From an uncultured Bacteroidota bacterium (GTDB lineage Bacteria > Bacteroidota > Bacteroidia > Bacteroidales > GWA2-32-17), in assembly GCA_903837285.1 (NCBI GenBank), contig CAILUD010000120.1, positions 1 to 49,540 of the forward strand: 49,540 bases of DNA. The letters run 5' to 3'. The position numbers and the translations under genes were made by a program. Of the stretch, positions 7,767-16,296 are shown in pieces. The notes below the pieces were generated by a model. It made no database searches. It had not been told where the DNA came from and was given only the letters and a program-made list of their open reading frames with translations. Each line of letters starts with the position of its first letter. Position 1 is the first letter of the stretch.

Positions 7767-10700
7767 ATGAAATACCTGCAGTTAAGAATATTTGTAATAC
7801 TTTGTACGTTGTTACTTTGCTGTAGTAATTCTTATTTGTTTTCACAAAATATCTCCGGTTTAATAAACCAATATGAACCTGCCGGAGCTGTAATGGGACC
7901 AAATTCTATTTTTGTAGCAGGTGCTGCAAATTTGAGTTTAAATGATACCGTGTTAATTATTCAGATGCAGGGTGCCGTTATTGATCATACTAATTCTGCT
8001 AGTTATGGCGATATTACTAATTTAAATAACACTGGAAATTTTGAATTTAATATAATTGATAATATAAACTTATCAACGCACATTGTTTCATTTAAATGTA
8101 ATTTTAGTAATGCTTATACAGGACTAATACAACTAGTAAAAGTTCGAACATTTCAAAATGCAACCGTTGTTGCCAGTTTAACAGCTAATCAATGGAATGG
8201 TTCTTCTGGGGGTGTTATTGCTTTAATTGTAAATGGCACTTTAACATTAAATGCCGATATAAATGCATCGGGTAGAGGTTTTAGAGGGGCTTTGCCATCT
8301 TATTCTTTAGCTGAAATTTGTTCTAGTACTGATTTAACTGCCTTTGCTGGTTATCATTTTACTTCTTTAGGTATTGATAGTTCTGGTTTAAAAGGTGAAG
8401 GAATAGCTTCTCCTAATAGTTTTTTTGAAAGAGGAAGAGGAAAAAATGCAAATGGTGGTGGCGGTGGTCATTCTCTTGATGCTGCTGGAGGTGGTGGTTC
8501 CGGGTATGGTTATGGAGGCAAAGGCGGTAAAGAAACTGAATTTTGTCCAATTCAGGGCGATTTTGGCGGAATTGGTGGAATTTCATTAAGCTCATTTAAT
8601 ACAGGTACCCCTAAATTGTTTATGGGAGGCGGTGGCGGAGCAGGTTTGTATGATGTTCTTACTGGAAATGATGCAACTGCTGGAGGTAATGGAGGTGGCA
8701 TTGTTATTATTCAAACGGGGCAGCTTATTGCTAATTCACATACTATTTCTGCAAACGGTGCATCTGTTGTTTCTGCAGTAACAGCAACTGAGAGTGCTGG
8801 AGGTGGCGGCGGAGGTGGAGTAATTGTTTTGAAAGCTCAAGGAGTAACTGGAACTTTAAATATTACTGCAACTGGTGGTAATGGAGGTAATACTTCAAAT
8901 TCGTCAATTTATTTTCGAGGTTCTGGTGGTGGAGGCGGTGGCGGTTTAATACAATTAAATGCTCCTCTAACAGGGATTTTAACTAATACTAATGGTGGCA
9001 GTGCTGGAACTGCTCCTGGTAGCTTTGCTGGGCAGGGAGGTAATAATGGTTCAATGATTAACGGTTTTGTAATTCCAATGGGTTGTTTAGCATCAAATGC
9101 AATTACAAATAATATTATTTCAGGAAATACTTCAGGTTGTATAGGGCAAACTTATAGTATTAACGGCACTCTTCCAGGTGGTGGTAACGGATCTTATGCA
9201 TATTTATGGGAACAAAGTTCAGATAATATTCTCTGGACAAGTTGCCCTGCTCCAAACAATTTACAGAATTATTCTACAGTTTTATCAGTTTCTTTATTTT
9301 ATAGAAGAAAAGTTGTTTCGGGTATAGATAATAGCATTAGTAATGTTCTTCACGTTGTTGCAAGTCAGGTTGTTTTAACTCCATCGCATATTAATCCTTC
9401 ATGTGCAGGTTCGTGTAATGGTGCTGCTTTAACAGGAATAACAGGAACAACTGGATATAATTTTGTTTGGAGTACATTAGCAAATACAACTTCTATTATA
9501 AATCTTTGTGATGGTGTCTATAATGTTACAGTTACTAATACTAGTACTGGTTGTACTGCCACTGCAAATTATAATATTATTTCCCCGCCTTTGTTACAAT
9601 TAAGTATAACAGCATCTTCTTCGCCAACTTGTATCTATTCAAATAATGGCACAGCTTCAATTTTTGCAACTGGCGGAACACCTCCTTATGCGTTTATCTG
9701 GTCTGATGGAACGACTGGAACAACTAGCACGAATTTATCAGTAGGTACAAATCATGTTACAGTTACTGATTTTAATGGATGTGTTAATTCTACTCAATTT
9801 AATTTAAGTCCTAAAATTAATATTACAAATAATTTAATTCAGGATAATCAAATTTTTTGTGGAACCACTCCTAGGACTCCTTTTCCTCAAAATGGGAATT
9901 TGCCAGTAAGCGATAGTTTGTTTAGTTATTTATGGGAAGAAACAAATGATTTATCTTTTTGGTCGTCCGGGGTAAATGCAAATAATGTTCAGAATTATCA
10001 GCCACCATCCATTTCTCAAAAAACCTGGTATAGGAGAATTGTTTTTTCGGGTGGTTGTATTGATACAAGTAATGTTGATACTGTTAAATTTCTCCCCGGA
10101 TCAACCGAAATTATCTCTAATTCAGTTTCCCCTAGCACTCAAATTGTGAATGTTGGTGCAATGCCAGCTACATTTATAGGGTCAACTCCAACTGGTGGAG
10201 ATGGTTCTTCATATTTCTATTTTTGGGTAAAATCAACGGATGTAAATTTTACTCAATTTTGGCAAGCTACAGAGGGAACAAATACATCACAGAATTTCGT
10301 TTTTAGTCAGGTTGCAGATACTTCTTTTTATTATGACAGATTTGTTTATATAATGTTGCCGTCTTCTGAAATAGCTTGTCAAACTCCTAGTAATCCCGTT
10401 CGGGTTTTAACAAATTTTATTTCTTGTGCCGATACAAATTTATGTCAGGGAGTTACTGCAACTGTTATAACCGGAAATGCAGATGTAAGTTATACTTATG
10501 AATGGCAACAGAATTCGGGTACTTTCTGGGTTAATATACCCGGAGCCAATACAAGCAGCTATACTCCAGGAATTTTAGCTTCAACTGTTCGTTTTAGAAG
10601 AATTGTGACTTCGACAACTATCATTGATACTAGTAATGTTATAACAATTCATGTTACTCCTCCAATTTCAAATAACATTATATACACAACAACACTTAGT

Positions 10701-11990
10701 CCGGTAAGTATTTCGGTAAATTATGGTACAACAACTACTATAGGAAATACAAATTCACCAACAGGTGGAAATGGCTCATATGCTTTTTTGTGGAGATTTA
10801 GTAGCGATAATATCACATTTACAAATGCACCTCCTATTAATACTGCAAATGGGTATTTTACTCCTGCAATTTATGATACTCTATATTTTAAAAGAATTGT
10901 TAATTCTGGCTCTTGTACTAGTATAAGTAATACCTTGGCTGTATATCCTATTTATCCTCCAAATACAATTTCTATAGCTAATGATCACATTTGTAATGGG
11001 GGATTAGCTGATACTATTAAAAACAGTAGCGGTATTCCACCTGTAGGTATCACTTTTAATTGGGAAATTAAATTGGGCCCATCAACTGTATGGCAAACAA
11101 TATCAGGGGCAACAGGATTAAATTATTTTCCAGGCACATTAAGCGATTCGGCTTCATTTCGAAGAATTTTTTATTTAGTTTCAAATTCTTATCCTAGTAA
11201 TGTTATAACAATACATACAGCTTTTGTCACATTAGCTGCTACCAATCCAATTATTGTATGTGGAAATTCTGCAATGCTAGATGCAATTCCTGTAACAACA
11301 GGTACTGGCTGGTGGACTGCTCAGTCTGGAGTTAATTTTGTTACTCCAAATTCTTTATATAATTCAGAGATATCTATACCTGCTTTTACAACTAATTCAT
11401 ATTCTCATTCTTTATATTGGCATGTAAATGATTTAATATGCGAAGATAGTCTGGCTATTTCTGTAATTTTTTATCATACAATTAATACACCTGATGCTGG
11501 TATAGATATTTCCTTAACAAATGAAAATTCAGTTACTCTTGATGCCACACCTCCACCGTATGGAACAGGAAATTGGTCAGTATTTATGGGAGGTGCAAGT
11601 TTTGTTTATGCAAATGATGCTCACACCACTGCAAGTTCAATTTTATCAGGTGAAAATATTTTAAGGTGGACAGTTACAAATGGCCCTTGTCTGGCTCAGC
11701 ATGATGATGTTAAGGTAACCGTAACAAATTCCAATATTCCTGAAGGCTTTTCGCCAAATGGCGATGGTGTAAACGATTATTTTGAAGTTGCAGGTATTGA
11801 TAATTATCCGGGGTCAGAATTTATTGTTTTTAATCGCTGGGGAATAGAAGTTTATAGAAAAAAAGTATACGATAATAAATGGGATGGTAAAACTACAAGT
11901 GGTATTATTTTGCCCGAAGACACCTATTTCTATCTTCTAAAGTTTGACGAAAATGAAACTAAAAAGGGATACATTGTTTTAAAAAGGTAA
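7767..11990 (+). CDS. T9SS type B cell-surface protein, polyglycine-rich with SprB-like repeats
   Basis: This 1407-residue exported protein has a signal peptide (about 1-27), a beta-rich N-terminal domain, and a segment (about 224-425) with many runs of 4-7 glycines. The glycine runs often lead into short hydrophobic strands (GGGGVIVL, GGGIVIIQ, GGGGLIQL). Two SprB-type repeats follow (about 538-682), then a series of Ig/PKD-like modules with the recurring phrases LWE.S.DN and YRR.V.SG. The C-terminal 84 residues (from about 1324, PEGFSPNGDGVNDYF... to KGYIVLKR) are the gliding-motility-associated type B sorting domain of T9SS clients. Adhesion or gliding at the cell surface is likely. The next gene, four bases on, is a PorP/SprF-family protein, the partner type needed by type B clients such as SprB. 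The three genes 7767-14323 form one operon. Confidence 0.88.
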   Translation: MKYLQLRIFVILCTLLLCCSNSYLFSQNISGLINQYEPAGAVMGPNSIFVAGAANLSLNDTVLIIQMQGAVIDHTNSASYGDITNLNNTGNFEFNIIDNINLSTHIVSFKCNFSNAYTGLIQLVKVRTFQNATVVASLTANQWNGSSGGVIALIVNGTLTLNADINASGRGFRGALPSYSLAEICSSTDLTAFAGYHFTSLGIDSSGLKGEGIASPNSFFERGRGKNANGGGGGHSLDAAGGGGSGYGYGGKGGKETEFCPIQGDFGGIGGISLSSFNTGTPKLFMGGGGGAGLYDVLTGNDATAGGNGGGIVIIQTGQLIANSHTISANGASVVSAVTATESAGGGGGGGVIVLKAQGVTGTLNITATGGNGGNTSNSSIYFRGSGGGGGGGLIQLNAPLTGILTNTNGGSAGTAPGSFAGQGGNNGSMINGFVIPMGCLASNAITNNIISGNTSGCIGQTYSINGTLPGGGNGSYAYLWEQSSDNILWTSCPAPNNLQNYSTVLSVSLFYRRKVVSGIDNSISNVLHVVASQVVLTPSHINPSCAGSCNGAALTGITGTTGYNFVWSTLANTTSIINLCDGVYNVTVTNTSTGCTATANYNIISPPLLQLSITASSSPTCIYSNNGTASIFATGGTPPYAFIWSDGTTGTTSTNLSVGTNHVTVTDFNGCVNSTQFNLSPKINITNNLIQDNQIFCGTTPRTPFPQNGNLPVSDSLFSYLWEETNDLSFWSSGVNANNVQNYQPPSISQKTWYRRIVFSGGCIDTSNVDTVKFLPGSTEIISNSVSPSTQIVNVGAMPATFIGSTPTGGDGSSYFYFWVKSTDVNFTQFWQATEGTNTSQNFVFSQVADTSFYYDRFVYIMLPSSEIACQTPSNPVRVLTNFISCADTNLCQGVTATVITGNADVSYTYEWQQNSGTFWVNIPGANTSSYTPGILASTVRFRRIVTSTTIIDTSNVITIHVTPPISNNIIYTTTLSPVSISVNYGTTTTIGNTNSPTGGNGSYAFLWRFSSDNITFTNAPPINTANGYFTPAIYDTLYFKRIVNSGSCTSISNTLAVYPIYPPNTISIANDHICNGGLADTIKNSSGIPPVGITFNWEIKLGPSTVWQTISGATGLNYFPGTLSDSASFRRIFYLVSNSYPSNVITIHTAFVTLAATNPIIVCGNSAMLDAIPVTTGTGWWTAQSGVNFVTPNSLYNSEISIPAFTTNSYSHSLYWHVNDLICEDSLAISVIFYHTINTPDAGIDISLTNENSVTLDATPPPYGTGNWSVFMGGASFVYANDAHTTASSILSGENILRWTVTNGPCLAQHDDVKVTVTNSNIPEGFSPNGDGVNDYFEVAGIDNYPGSEFIVFNRWGIEVYRKKVYDNKWDGKTTSGIILPEDTYFYLLKFDENETKKGYIVLKR

Positions 11991-11994
11991 TTAA

Positions 11995-12915
11995 ATGAAA
12001 CGACTATTATTTTTAATTACAATAATTCTGTTTACTGGTAATATTTTTGCTCAGTATTATCAGCATTATAGTCAATATTTAGCTAATGGTCAGGCAATAA
12101 ATCCTGCATTTGCCGGTAGTCGTGAGGTTTTAAGTACTGCTTTGTTGTATAGAAATCAATGGGTTGGTTTTGATGGTGCTCCAAAAACAATGACATTTAG
12201 CGCGCATACACCATTAAATAAATTAAGTTCAGCAATTGGATTGCAATTATTTTCTGATAGAATTGGTGTGTCAAAACATAATGGTGTATTTTTTAATTAT
12301 GCATATCGTATAAGATTTAAGAAAAATAACAGGACGCTTGCTTTTGGTATTGGTGCCGGATTAAGTATGTTTAGAGCAAACCTTAATTCTGTAACAACAA
12401 ATACACCCGGAGATATTGAATTCGAAGGCCAGAATTTAAAATCTAACAGACCAAATTTTAGTTTTGGTATTTATTATTATGCAAAAAGATTTTTCACTGG
12501 AATTTCTGCCCCTTCTATGTTACATTATGGATATGATGTATTTGGTAACTCGCCAGATTCGTTAAAAACAACTCCTCGAAATATTTATTATACTGCAGGG
12601 TATGTTTTTAAATTAAATAGTGATTTAAAATTAACGACTTCTTGTTTGATTAAATCATATGCAAATTTTAAATCGCAAATGGATTTAAATTTAAATCTTT
12701 GTATTTATGATGTTTTAGGAATGTCGTTATCTCTTAGATTTGGCGATGCTTTGGTTTGGATTATTGATTATAAAATTAACGATCAGTTTAAGATTGGTTA
12801 TTCCCACGATTTTTCTACTTCAATGTTAAATAGGTATGCCCATGGCACCAATGAGTTTATGCTAAGATATGAGTTTGCTTATAAGTCAAATGTAGCATCA
12901 ACAAAATTATTTTGA
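11995..12915 (+). CDS. PorP/SprF family T9SS outer-membrane protein
   Basis: The 306-residue protein has a signal peptide (1-20, ending FAQ) and the family's N-terminal signature YYQHYSQYLANGQAINPAFAGS, written here as YYQHYSQYLANG (21-32) plus QAINPAFAGS (33-42), then YRNQWVGFDGAPKT (52-65). The remainder is an alternating-strand outer-membrane barrel. In Flavobacterium johnsoniae, SprF is required for secretion or attachment of SprB, and SprF-like genes sit next to genes for type B clients. Here the gene lies four bases after such a client and four bases before the PD40/PKD gene, so it is very likely the dedicated partner of the 1407-residue protein. Confidence 0.92.
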   Translation: MKRLLFLITIILFTGNIFAQYYQHYSQYLANGQAINPAFAGSREVLSTALLYRNQWVGFDGAPKTMTFSAHTPLNKLSSAIGLQLFSDRIGVSKHNGVFFNYAYRIRFKKNNRTLAFGIGAGLSMFRANLNSVTTNTPGDIEFEGQNLKSNRPNFSFGIYYYAKRFFTGISAPSMLHYGYDVFGNSPDSLKTTPRNIYYTAGYVFKLNSDLKLTTSCLIKSYANFKSQMDLNLNLCIYDVLGMSLSLRFGDALVWIIDYKINDQFKIGYSHDFSTSMLNRYAHGTNEFMLRYEFAYKSNVASTKLF

Positions 12916-12919
12916 TTAA

Positions 12920-14323
12920 ATGAGAATTAAAAAATTTATATCATTATTAATTTTGTTATCATTAGTAATTAATGTGTTTTCGCAAGAGTTTATTGATGTA
13001 AAAAAAATAAAACAAAGTACAAAAGATTATAGCGAATTTGGTGCTTCCTATTTTGGAAAAGGAATAGTTTATTGTTCAAATACTCGTGATAATATAATTA
13101 TAAGTAGACATAGTGAGGAAATAAAATCATTCTATAATGTATATTATGCTCCTATTACCGATACTGCCAAAAAAGTAAATTCTGATTTTCTTTCTACAAT
13201 TATAAATACAATTTATAATGATGGCCCTATTACAACAAATGGTAAAATATTAGTTTTTTCGCGAAATTATGAGCTTCAGAAATCAATAAATAAAAAGGAA
13301 GAAACTAAAGTTGGATTGTATACTTGCAATTTAATTGATAGTGTTTGGTCCAATCCTGTTGCTTTTCCTTATAATGATGTAAAATATAATTTTGGACATC
13401 CTTCAATAAATAATGAAGGAAATGCATTATATTTTACTTCTGATAAACCAGGTGGGTATGGTAAATTTGACATTTATGTTTCGTATTTTAAAAATGGAAA
13501 TTGGGCTGCACCAGAAAATTTAGGTACAGAAATTAACAGTTCTGGAGTCGAGTTGTCGCCCTTTATTTTTCAAGATAATAGATTATATTTTTCGAAAAAT
13601 AATTTTGATAGTACCTATACATATGATATTTGTTATTCAGATTTTCAAAATGGTAATTGGACTAAGCCAATACGTTTGAGCGAACCTATTAATTCAAAAT
13701 TTAACGATTTTAGTTTTATTTGTGATAACACAACAGAGAATGGTTATTTTTCTTCGGATAGAAATGGTAATGATGATATTTTTAAATTCTACTCAACACT
13801 TCCGGCTTTTGAAAATTGTGATACTTTGATTGAGAGAAACTATTGTTATCATTTTGTAGAAGGAAAAACTGTTGATTTGGATACCATGCCTGTTGTTTAT
13901 GAATGGGATTTTGGTGATAGTACAAAAGAAAAAAGTTTTGAAGTTGACCATTGTTTTCCCGGACCAGGTGCATATAATGTGTCGTTAAATATGATTGATA
14001 CTTTAACTGGTGATATTTATAAAATGATTGCTTCTTATCTTCTTTCTGTTGAAGATGCAGTAGGACCATATATTATTTGTACTGATAACATTAAGGTTGG
14101 TGTTGTTGCTGAATTTGATGCTGGTCAGACCATTTTGCCCGATAAAAAAATTGATCAATTTATCTGGAATTTTTCTGACAATAAAAAATTTGTAGGACAA
14201 AAAATTTCTCGCACTTTCGAAAAACCTGGAATTTATCAAATTAATTTAGGTGTTACTTTTGATAAAGATGAAACCGGAAAAGTTCAAAAACAATGTGTAG
14301 TGAAAGAAATAGTGGTTGAGTAG
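12920..14323 (+). CDS. Exported PD40 beta-propeller / PKD domain protein
   Basis: The 467-residue protein has a signal peptide (about 1-21, ending FSQ). Residues about 100-295 contain PD40-type repeats: GHPSINNEGNALYFTSDKPGGYGKFDIY (159-186, two segments), LSPFIFQDNRLYFSK (212-226), and FSFICDNTTENGYFSSDRNGNDDIF (264-288). Two PKD-like domains follow, one with YEWDFGDS (327-334) and one with FIWNFSDN (414-421). It resembles the T9SS periplasmic protein PorE in its PD40 part but lacks the C-terminal OmpA peptidoglycan-binding domain, and it has no T9SS sorting domain. As last gene of the operon it may help the PorP/SprF-like protein and the type B client. This role is inferred from position. 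Confidence 0.75.
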   Translation: MRIKKFISLLILLSLVINVFSQEFIDVKKIKQSTKDYSEFGASYFGKGIVYCSNTRDNIIISRHSEEIKSFYNVYYAPITDTAKKVNSDFLSTIINTIYNDGPITTNGKILVFSRNYELQKSINKKEETKVGLYTCNLIDSVWSNPVAFPYNDVKYNFGHPSINNEGNALYFTSDKPGGYGKFDIYVSYFKNGNWAAPENLGTEINSSGVELSPFIFQDNRLYFSKNNFDSTYTYDICYSDFQNGNWTKPIRLSEPINSKFNDFSFICDNTTENGYFSSDRNGNDDIFKFYSTLPAFENCDTLIERNYCYHFVEGKTVDLDTMPVVYEWDFGDSTKEKSFEVDHCFPGPGAYNVSLNMIDTLTGDIYKMIASYLLSVEDAVGPYIICTDNIKVGVVAEFDAGQTILPDKKIDQFIWNFSDNKKFVGQKISRTFEKPGIYQINLGVTFDKDETGKVQKQCVVKEIVVE

Positions 14324-14364
14324 TTGTTGTTTTATACTATTGCAGAAAAATAAATACATATTAT

Positions 14365-14539
14365 GAAACTGCTTTGAATTTTTATTTCTGTTAACATATA
14401 TATAAATTTATTTACCTCATACCCTTAAAAGAGCCTGCCTACCGATAGGTAGATAAATTGATTTTCAACACTCCCTTTAGGGCGGGGTAAATGTTGAAAA
14501 TCATTGACCTTTATTATTAAAAAAAATCAAATCAGTTTC
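14365..14539. repeat. TIR-bearing intergenic element, copy 1 (MITE-like)
   Basis: A 175-bp element begins GAAACTGCTTTGA and ends TCAAATCAGTTTC, so its ends are imperfect terminal inverted repeats of about 20 bp. The middle carries an 11-bp inverted repeat GATTTTCAACA (14460-14470) / TGTTGAAAATC (14492-14502) enclosing CCCTTTAGGG, and a CTACC-GATA-GGTAG hairpin to its left. A second copy with the same ends, the same centre and the same length lies at 32341-32515. It has no coding capacity and may double as a transcript end for the operon ending at 14323. Confidence 0.75.
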
Positions 14540-14643
14540 TAAAAGTAATTTCTTAATTCTAAAAAACATAGAGGCAATTATAGCTCAAACTGATATTCGT
14601 TTTAGAGAAAGGAATTCGTATTTAATCAGTATGTTAAAAACAT

Positions 14644-14673
14644 TTTGAGATTTAAAATTAATGCATATATTTG
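14644..14673 (+). promoter_or_regulatory. Promoter of the SiaC-like gene
   Basis: TTTG (14644-14647) and TATATTTG (14666-14673) are 18 bases apart, matching the Bacteroidota promoter. The box lies about 32 bases before the ATG at 14706. Confidence 0.55.
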
Positions 14674-14705
14674 CATAGAAGAAACATTTAAGACAAAGAA
14701 AACAG

Positions 14706-15092
14706 ATGTTTGAAAATATTTACAAAGCTGAGCAGTTCGCTAAAACTCCATTTATTGATTTTAATGCACAAACCGGAATCTTCGAGTTAAAAGGAAGGTC
14801 ATTGCCCGAGAACTCGGTTCAATTTTATATGCCTTTGTTTGAATGGCTAGATAATTATATTAAAAATCCAGCTCCTCAAACTGTTTTTAATGTTCAACTT
14901 GATTATTTTAACTCAAACTCTGCAAAATGTGTTTTTGATATATTTAAGAAATTAGAACAAATCTCAAAACAAGGAGAAACAACTGCCATTATTAACTGGC
15001 TTTATAAAGACCATGATGAAGATATGATGGAAACAGGAGAGAATTTTAAGTCATTTATTGAAATTCCTTTTAATTTAGTTCTGACTAGCTAA
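14706..15092 (+). CDS. SiaC-family regulatory phosphoprotein (DUF1987)
   Basis: The 128-residue cytosolic protein fits the DUF1987/SiaC family throughout: an N-terminal TPFIDFNAQTGIFELKGRSLPE (14-35, in two parts TPFIDFNAQTG and IFELKGRSLPE), then a two-layer fold with the STAS-like LDYFNSNSAKCVFDIF (65-80). In Pseudomonas, SiaC is switched by phosphorylation of a Thr in this loop by the kinase SiaB and phosphatase SiaA, and unphosphorylated SiaC stimulates the diguanylate cyclase SiaD. Here the corresponding residue appears to be S70 (NSNSAK). No SiaA, SiaB or SiaD partner is encoded within the window; the neighbours are convergent ubiX and a repeat. Its target in this organism is unknown. 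Confidence 0.82.
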   Translation: MFENIYKAEQFAKTPFIDFNAQTGIFELKGRSLPENSVQFYMPLFEWLDNYIKNPAPQTVFNVQLDYFNSNSAKCVFDIFKKLEQISKQGETTAIINWLYKDHDEDMMETGENFKSFIEIPFNLVLTS

Positions 15093-15102
15093 TTAAAGGC
15101 TG

Positions 15103-15663
15103 TTATTTTCCCCACTCAAATAAACCATCGTTATATTTTAACGCAGAAAGTACCTTATCTGTAACCGTTGTTATAATATCGTTAAAAGTTTTAGGATGAC
15201 TGTAAAACGAAGGTGAAGCTGGAATTATTTCGGCACCTGCAAGTATAAGCGTTTCCATATTTCTAATATGGATGAGGTTGTAGGGGCTTTCTCTTGGTAC
15301 AATAATTAATTGTCTTTTCTCTTTTAACATTACATCAGCTGCTCGAATAATTAAATTGTCAGAAGTTCCTGATGCTATTCTGCCTATTGTTCCCATAGAA
15401 CATGGAATAATAATCATTGCATTGTAATTTGCAGAACCGCTTGCTACAGCTGAGAAAAAGTCATTAGCTGGAAATATTTTTATTTTTGTTTCGTCTAATT
15501 TTTCATTTTCAAGTTCAAAATCCCAAACTTTTTTACCATTATCAGAAAAAATAACTGCTATTTCAGGTTTTTCGGGTAATTGCAATAATCGCGAAATTAA
15601 TTGCTTAGCGTAAATTGATCCGCTGGCACCCGTAATGGCTACAATTATTTTATTTCTTTTCAT
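15103..15663 (-). CDS. ubiX: Flavin prenyltransferase UbiX
   Basis: UbiX joins a dimethylallyl group to FMN to make prenylated FMN, the cofactor of UbiD-type decarboxylases. The 186-residue protein has the flavodoxin-like FMN-binding start AITGASGSIYAKQL (9-22), PCSMGTIGRIASG (87-99), and the conserved VPRESPYNLIHIRNM (122-136). The length is typical. It begins directly after the stop of the PorT-like gene (no gap) and is last in the serS-porT-like-ubiX run, converging with the SiaC-like gene 10 bases away. The likely client enzyme (UbiD or a menaquinone-pathway decarboxylase) is not in the window. Confidence 0.93.
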   Translation of the reverse strand: MKRNKIIVAITGASGSIYAKQLISRLLQLPEKPEIAVIFSDNGKKVWDFELENEKLDETKIKIFPANDFFSAVASGSANYNAMIIIPCSMGTIGRIASGTSDNLIIRAADVMLKEKRQLIIVPRESPYNLIHIRNMETLILAGAEIIPASPSFYSHPKTFNDIITTVTDKVLSALKYNDGLFEWGK

Positions 15664-16290
15664 CTAAATATTAAAATAAATACCAAATGAAATTAGATTA
15701 TTATACTGTCCTCTATTAAAATACCAGGTTTGATTACCGGGATGACTTCTAATTGCTAATGCTGAATATGAGGCGCGAAAATCTAAGTGAATATTTTCAG
15801 TAGGATAATAAGCAATTCCAAAAATTAATGGAATTTCAAATCTTCTAAATTGTTTTTCATATGGATTAGTTGGCCCCATTCCAAAACCACCGATATCTTC
15901 ACGAATACGAAACAAATAACCAAATCCTAAACCGGTTTCGATCATGAATTTCTTCTTAAAATAAAAATTTAATAGGAAAGGGACTTCAATATAACTCAAA
16001 CGTAGTTTGTAATAACGTGGTGGGGCAACATTTATAGAATCGGGAGCACGTGAATTAGTACGACTTCCTTTTTGAATATATTTCATTTCCATGCTAAAGC
16101 CGAAACTATCATCTAATTTATTGACCAGAAAAATACCTGCTTGCGAACCGGCTTTATTATAACCCATAAGCATGTCTCCGTCAACCTGCGAAGCAACTGC
16201 TCCAATAAAAATACCGCCTTTAAATCCTTCCTGGGAATAAAGAAAATTTGTTAAAAGAAATAATATCAGAATTGAAAGATATTTTTTCAT
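15664..16290 (-). CDS. PorT-family outer-membrane beta-barrel protein
   Basis: The 208-residue protein has a signal peptide (1-19, ending LYSQ) followed by alternating amphipathic strands of an outer-membrane barrel. It includes FKGGIFIGAVASQVDGDMLMG (23-43, in two parts FKGGIFIGAVASQ and VDGDMLMG) and ends in aromatic NLISFGIYFNI, the C-terminal strand typical of the family. Such small barrels are widespread in Bacteroidota and only one of them (PorT) has a proven role in type IX secretion; this one cannot be equated with PorT from sequence. It sits six bases after serS and directly abuts ubiX. Confidence 0.75.
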   Translation of the reverse strand: MKKYLSILILFLLTNFLYSQEGFKGGIFIGAVASQVDGDMLMGYNKAGSQAGIFLVNKLDDSFGFSMEMKYIQKGSRTNSRAPDSINVAPPRYYKLRLSYIEVPFLLNFYFKKKFMIETGLGFGYLFRIREDIGGFGMGPTNPYEKQFRRFEIPLIFGIAYYPTENIHLDFRASYSALAIRSHPGNQTWYFNRGQYNNLISFGIYFNI

Positions 16291-16296
16291 AAAAAA

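Noticed and set aside
15664..16290. Naming the small barrel protein porT
   Set aside because: Many paralogous small barrels in Bacteroidota share this fold, and no PorT-specific feature or T9SS core gene is adjacent.
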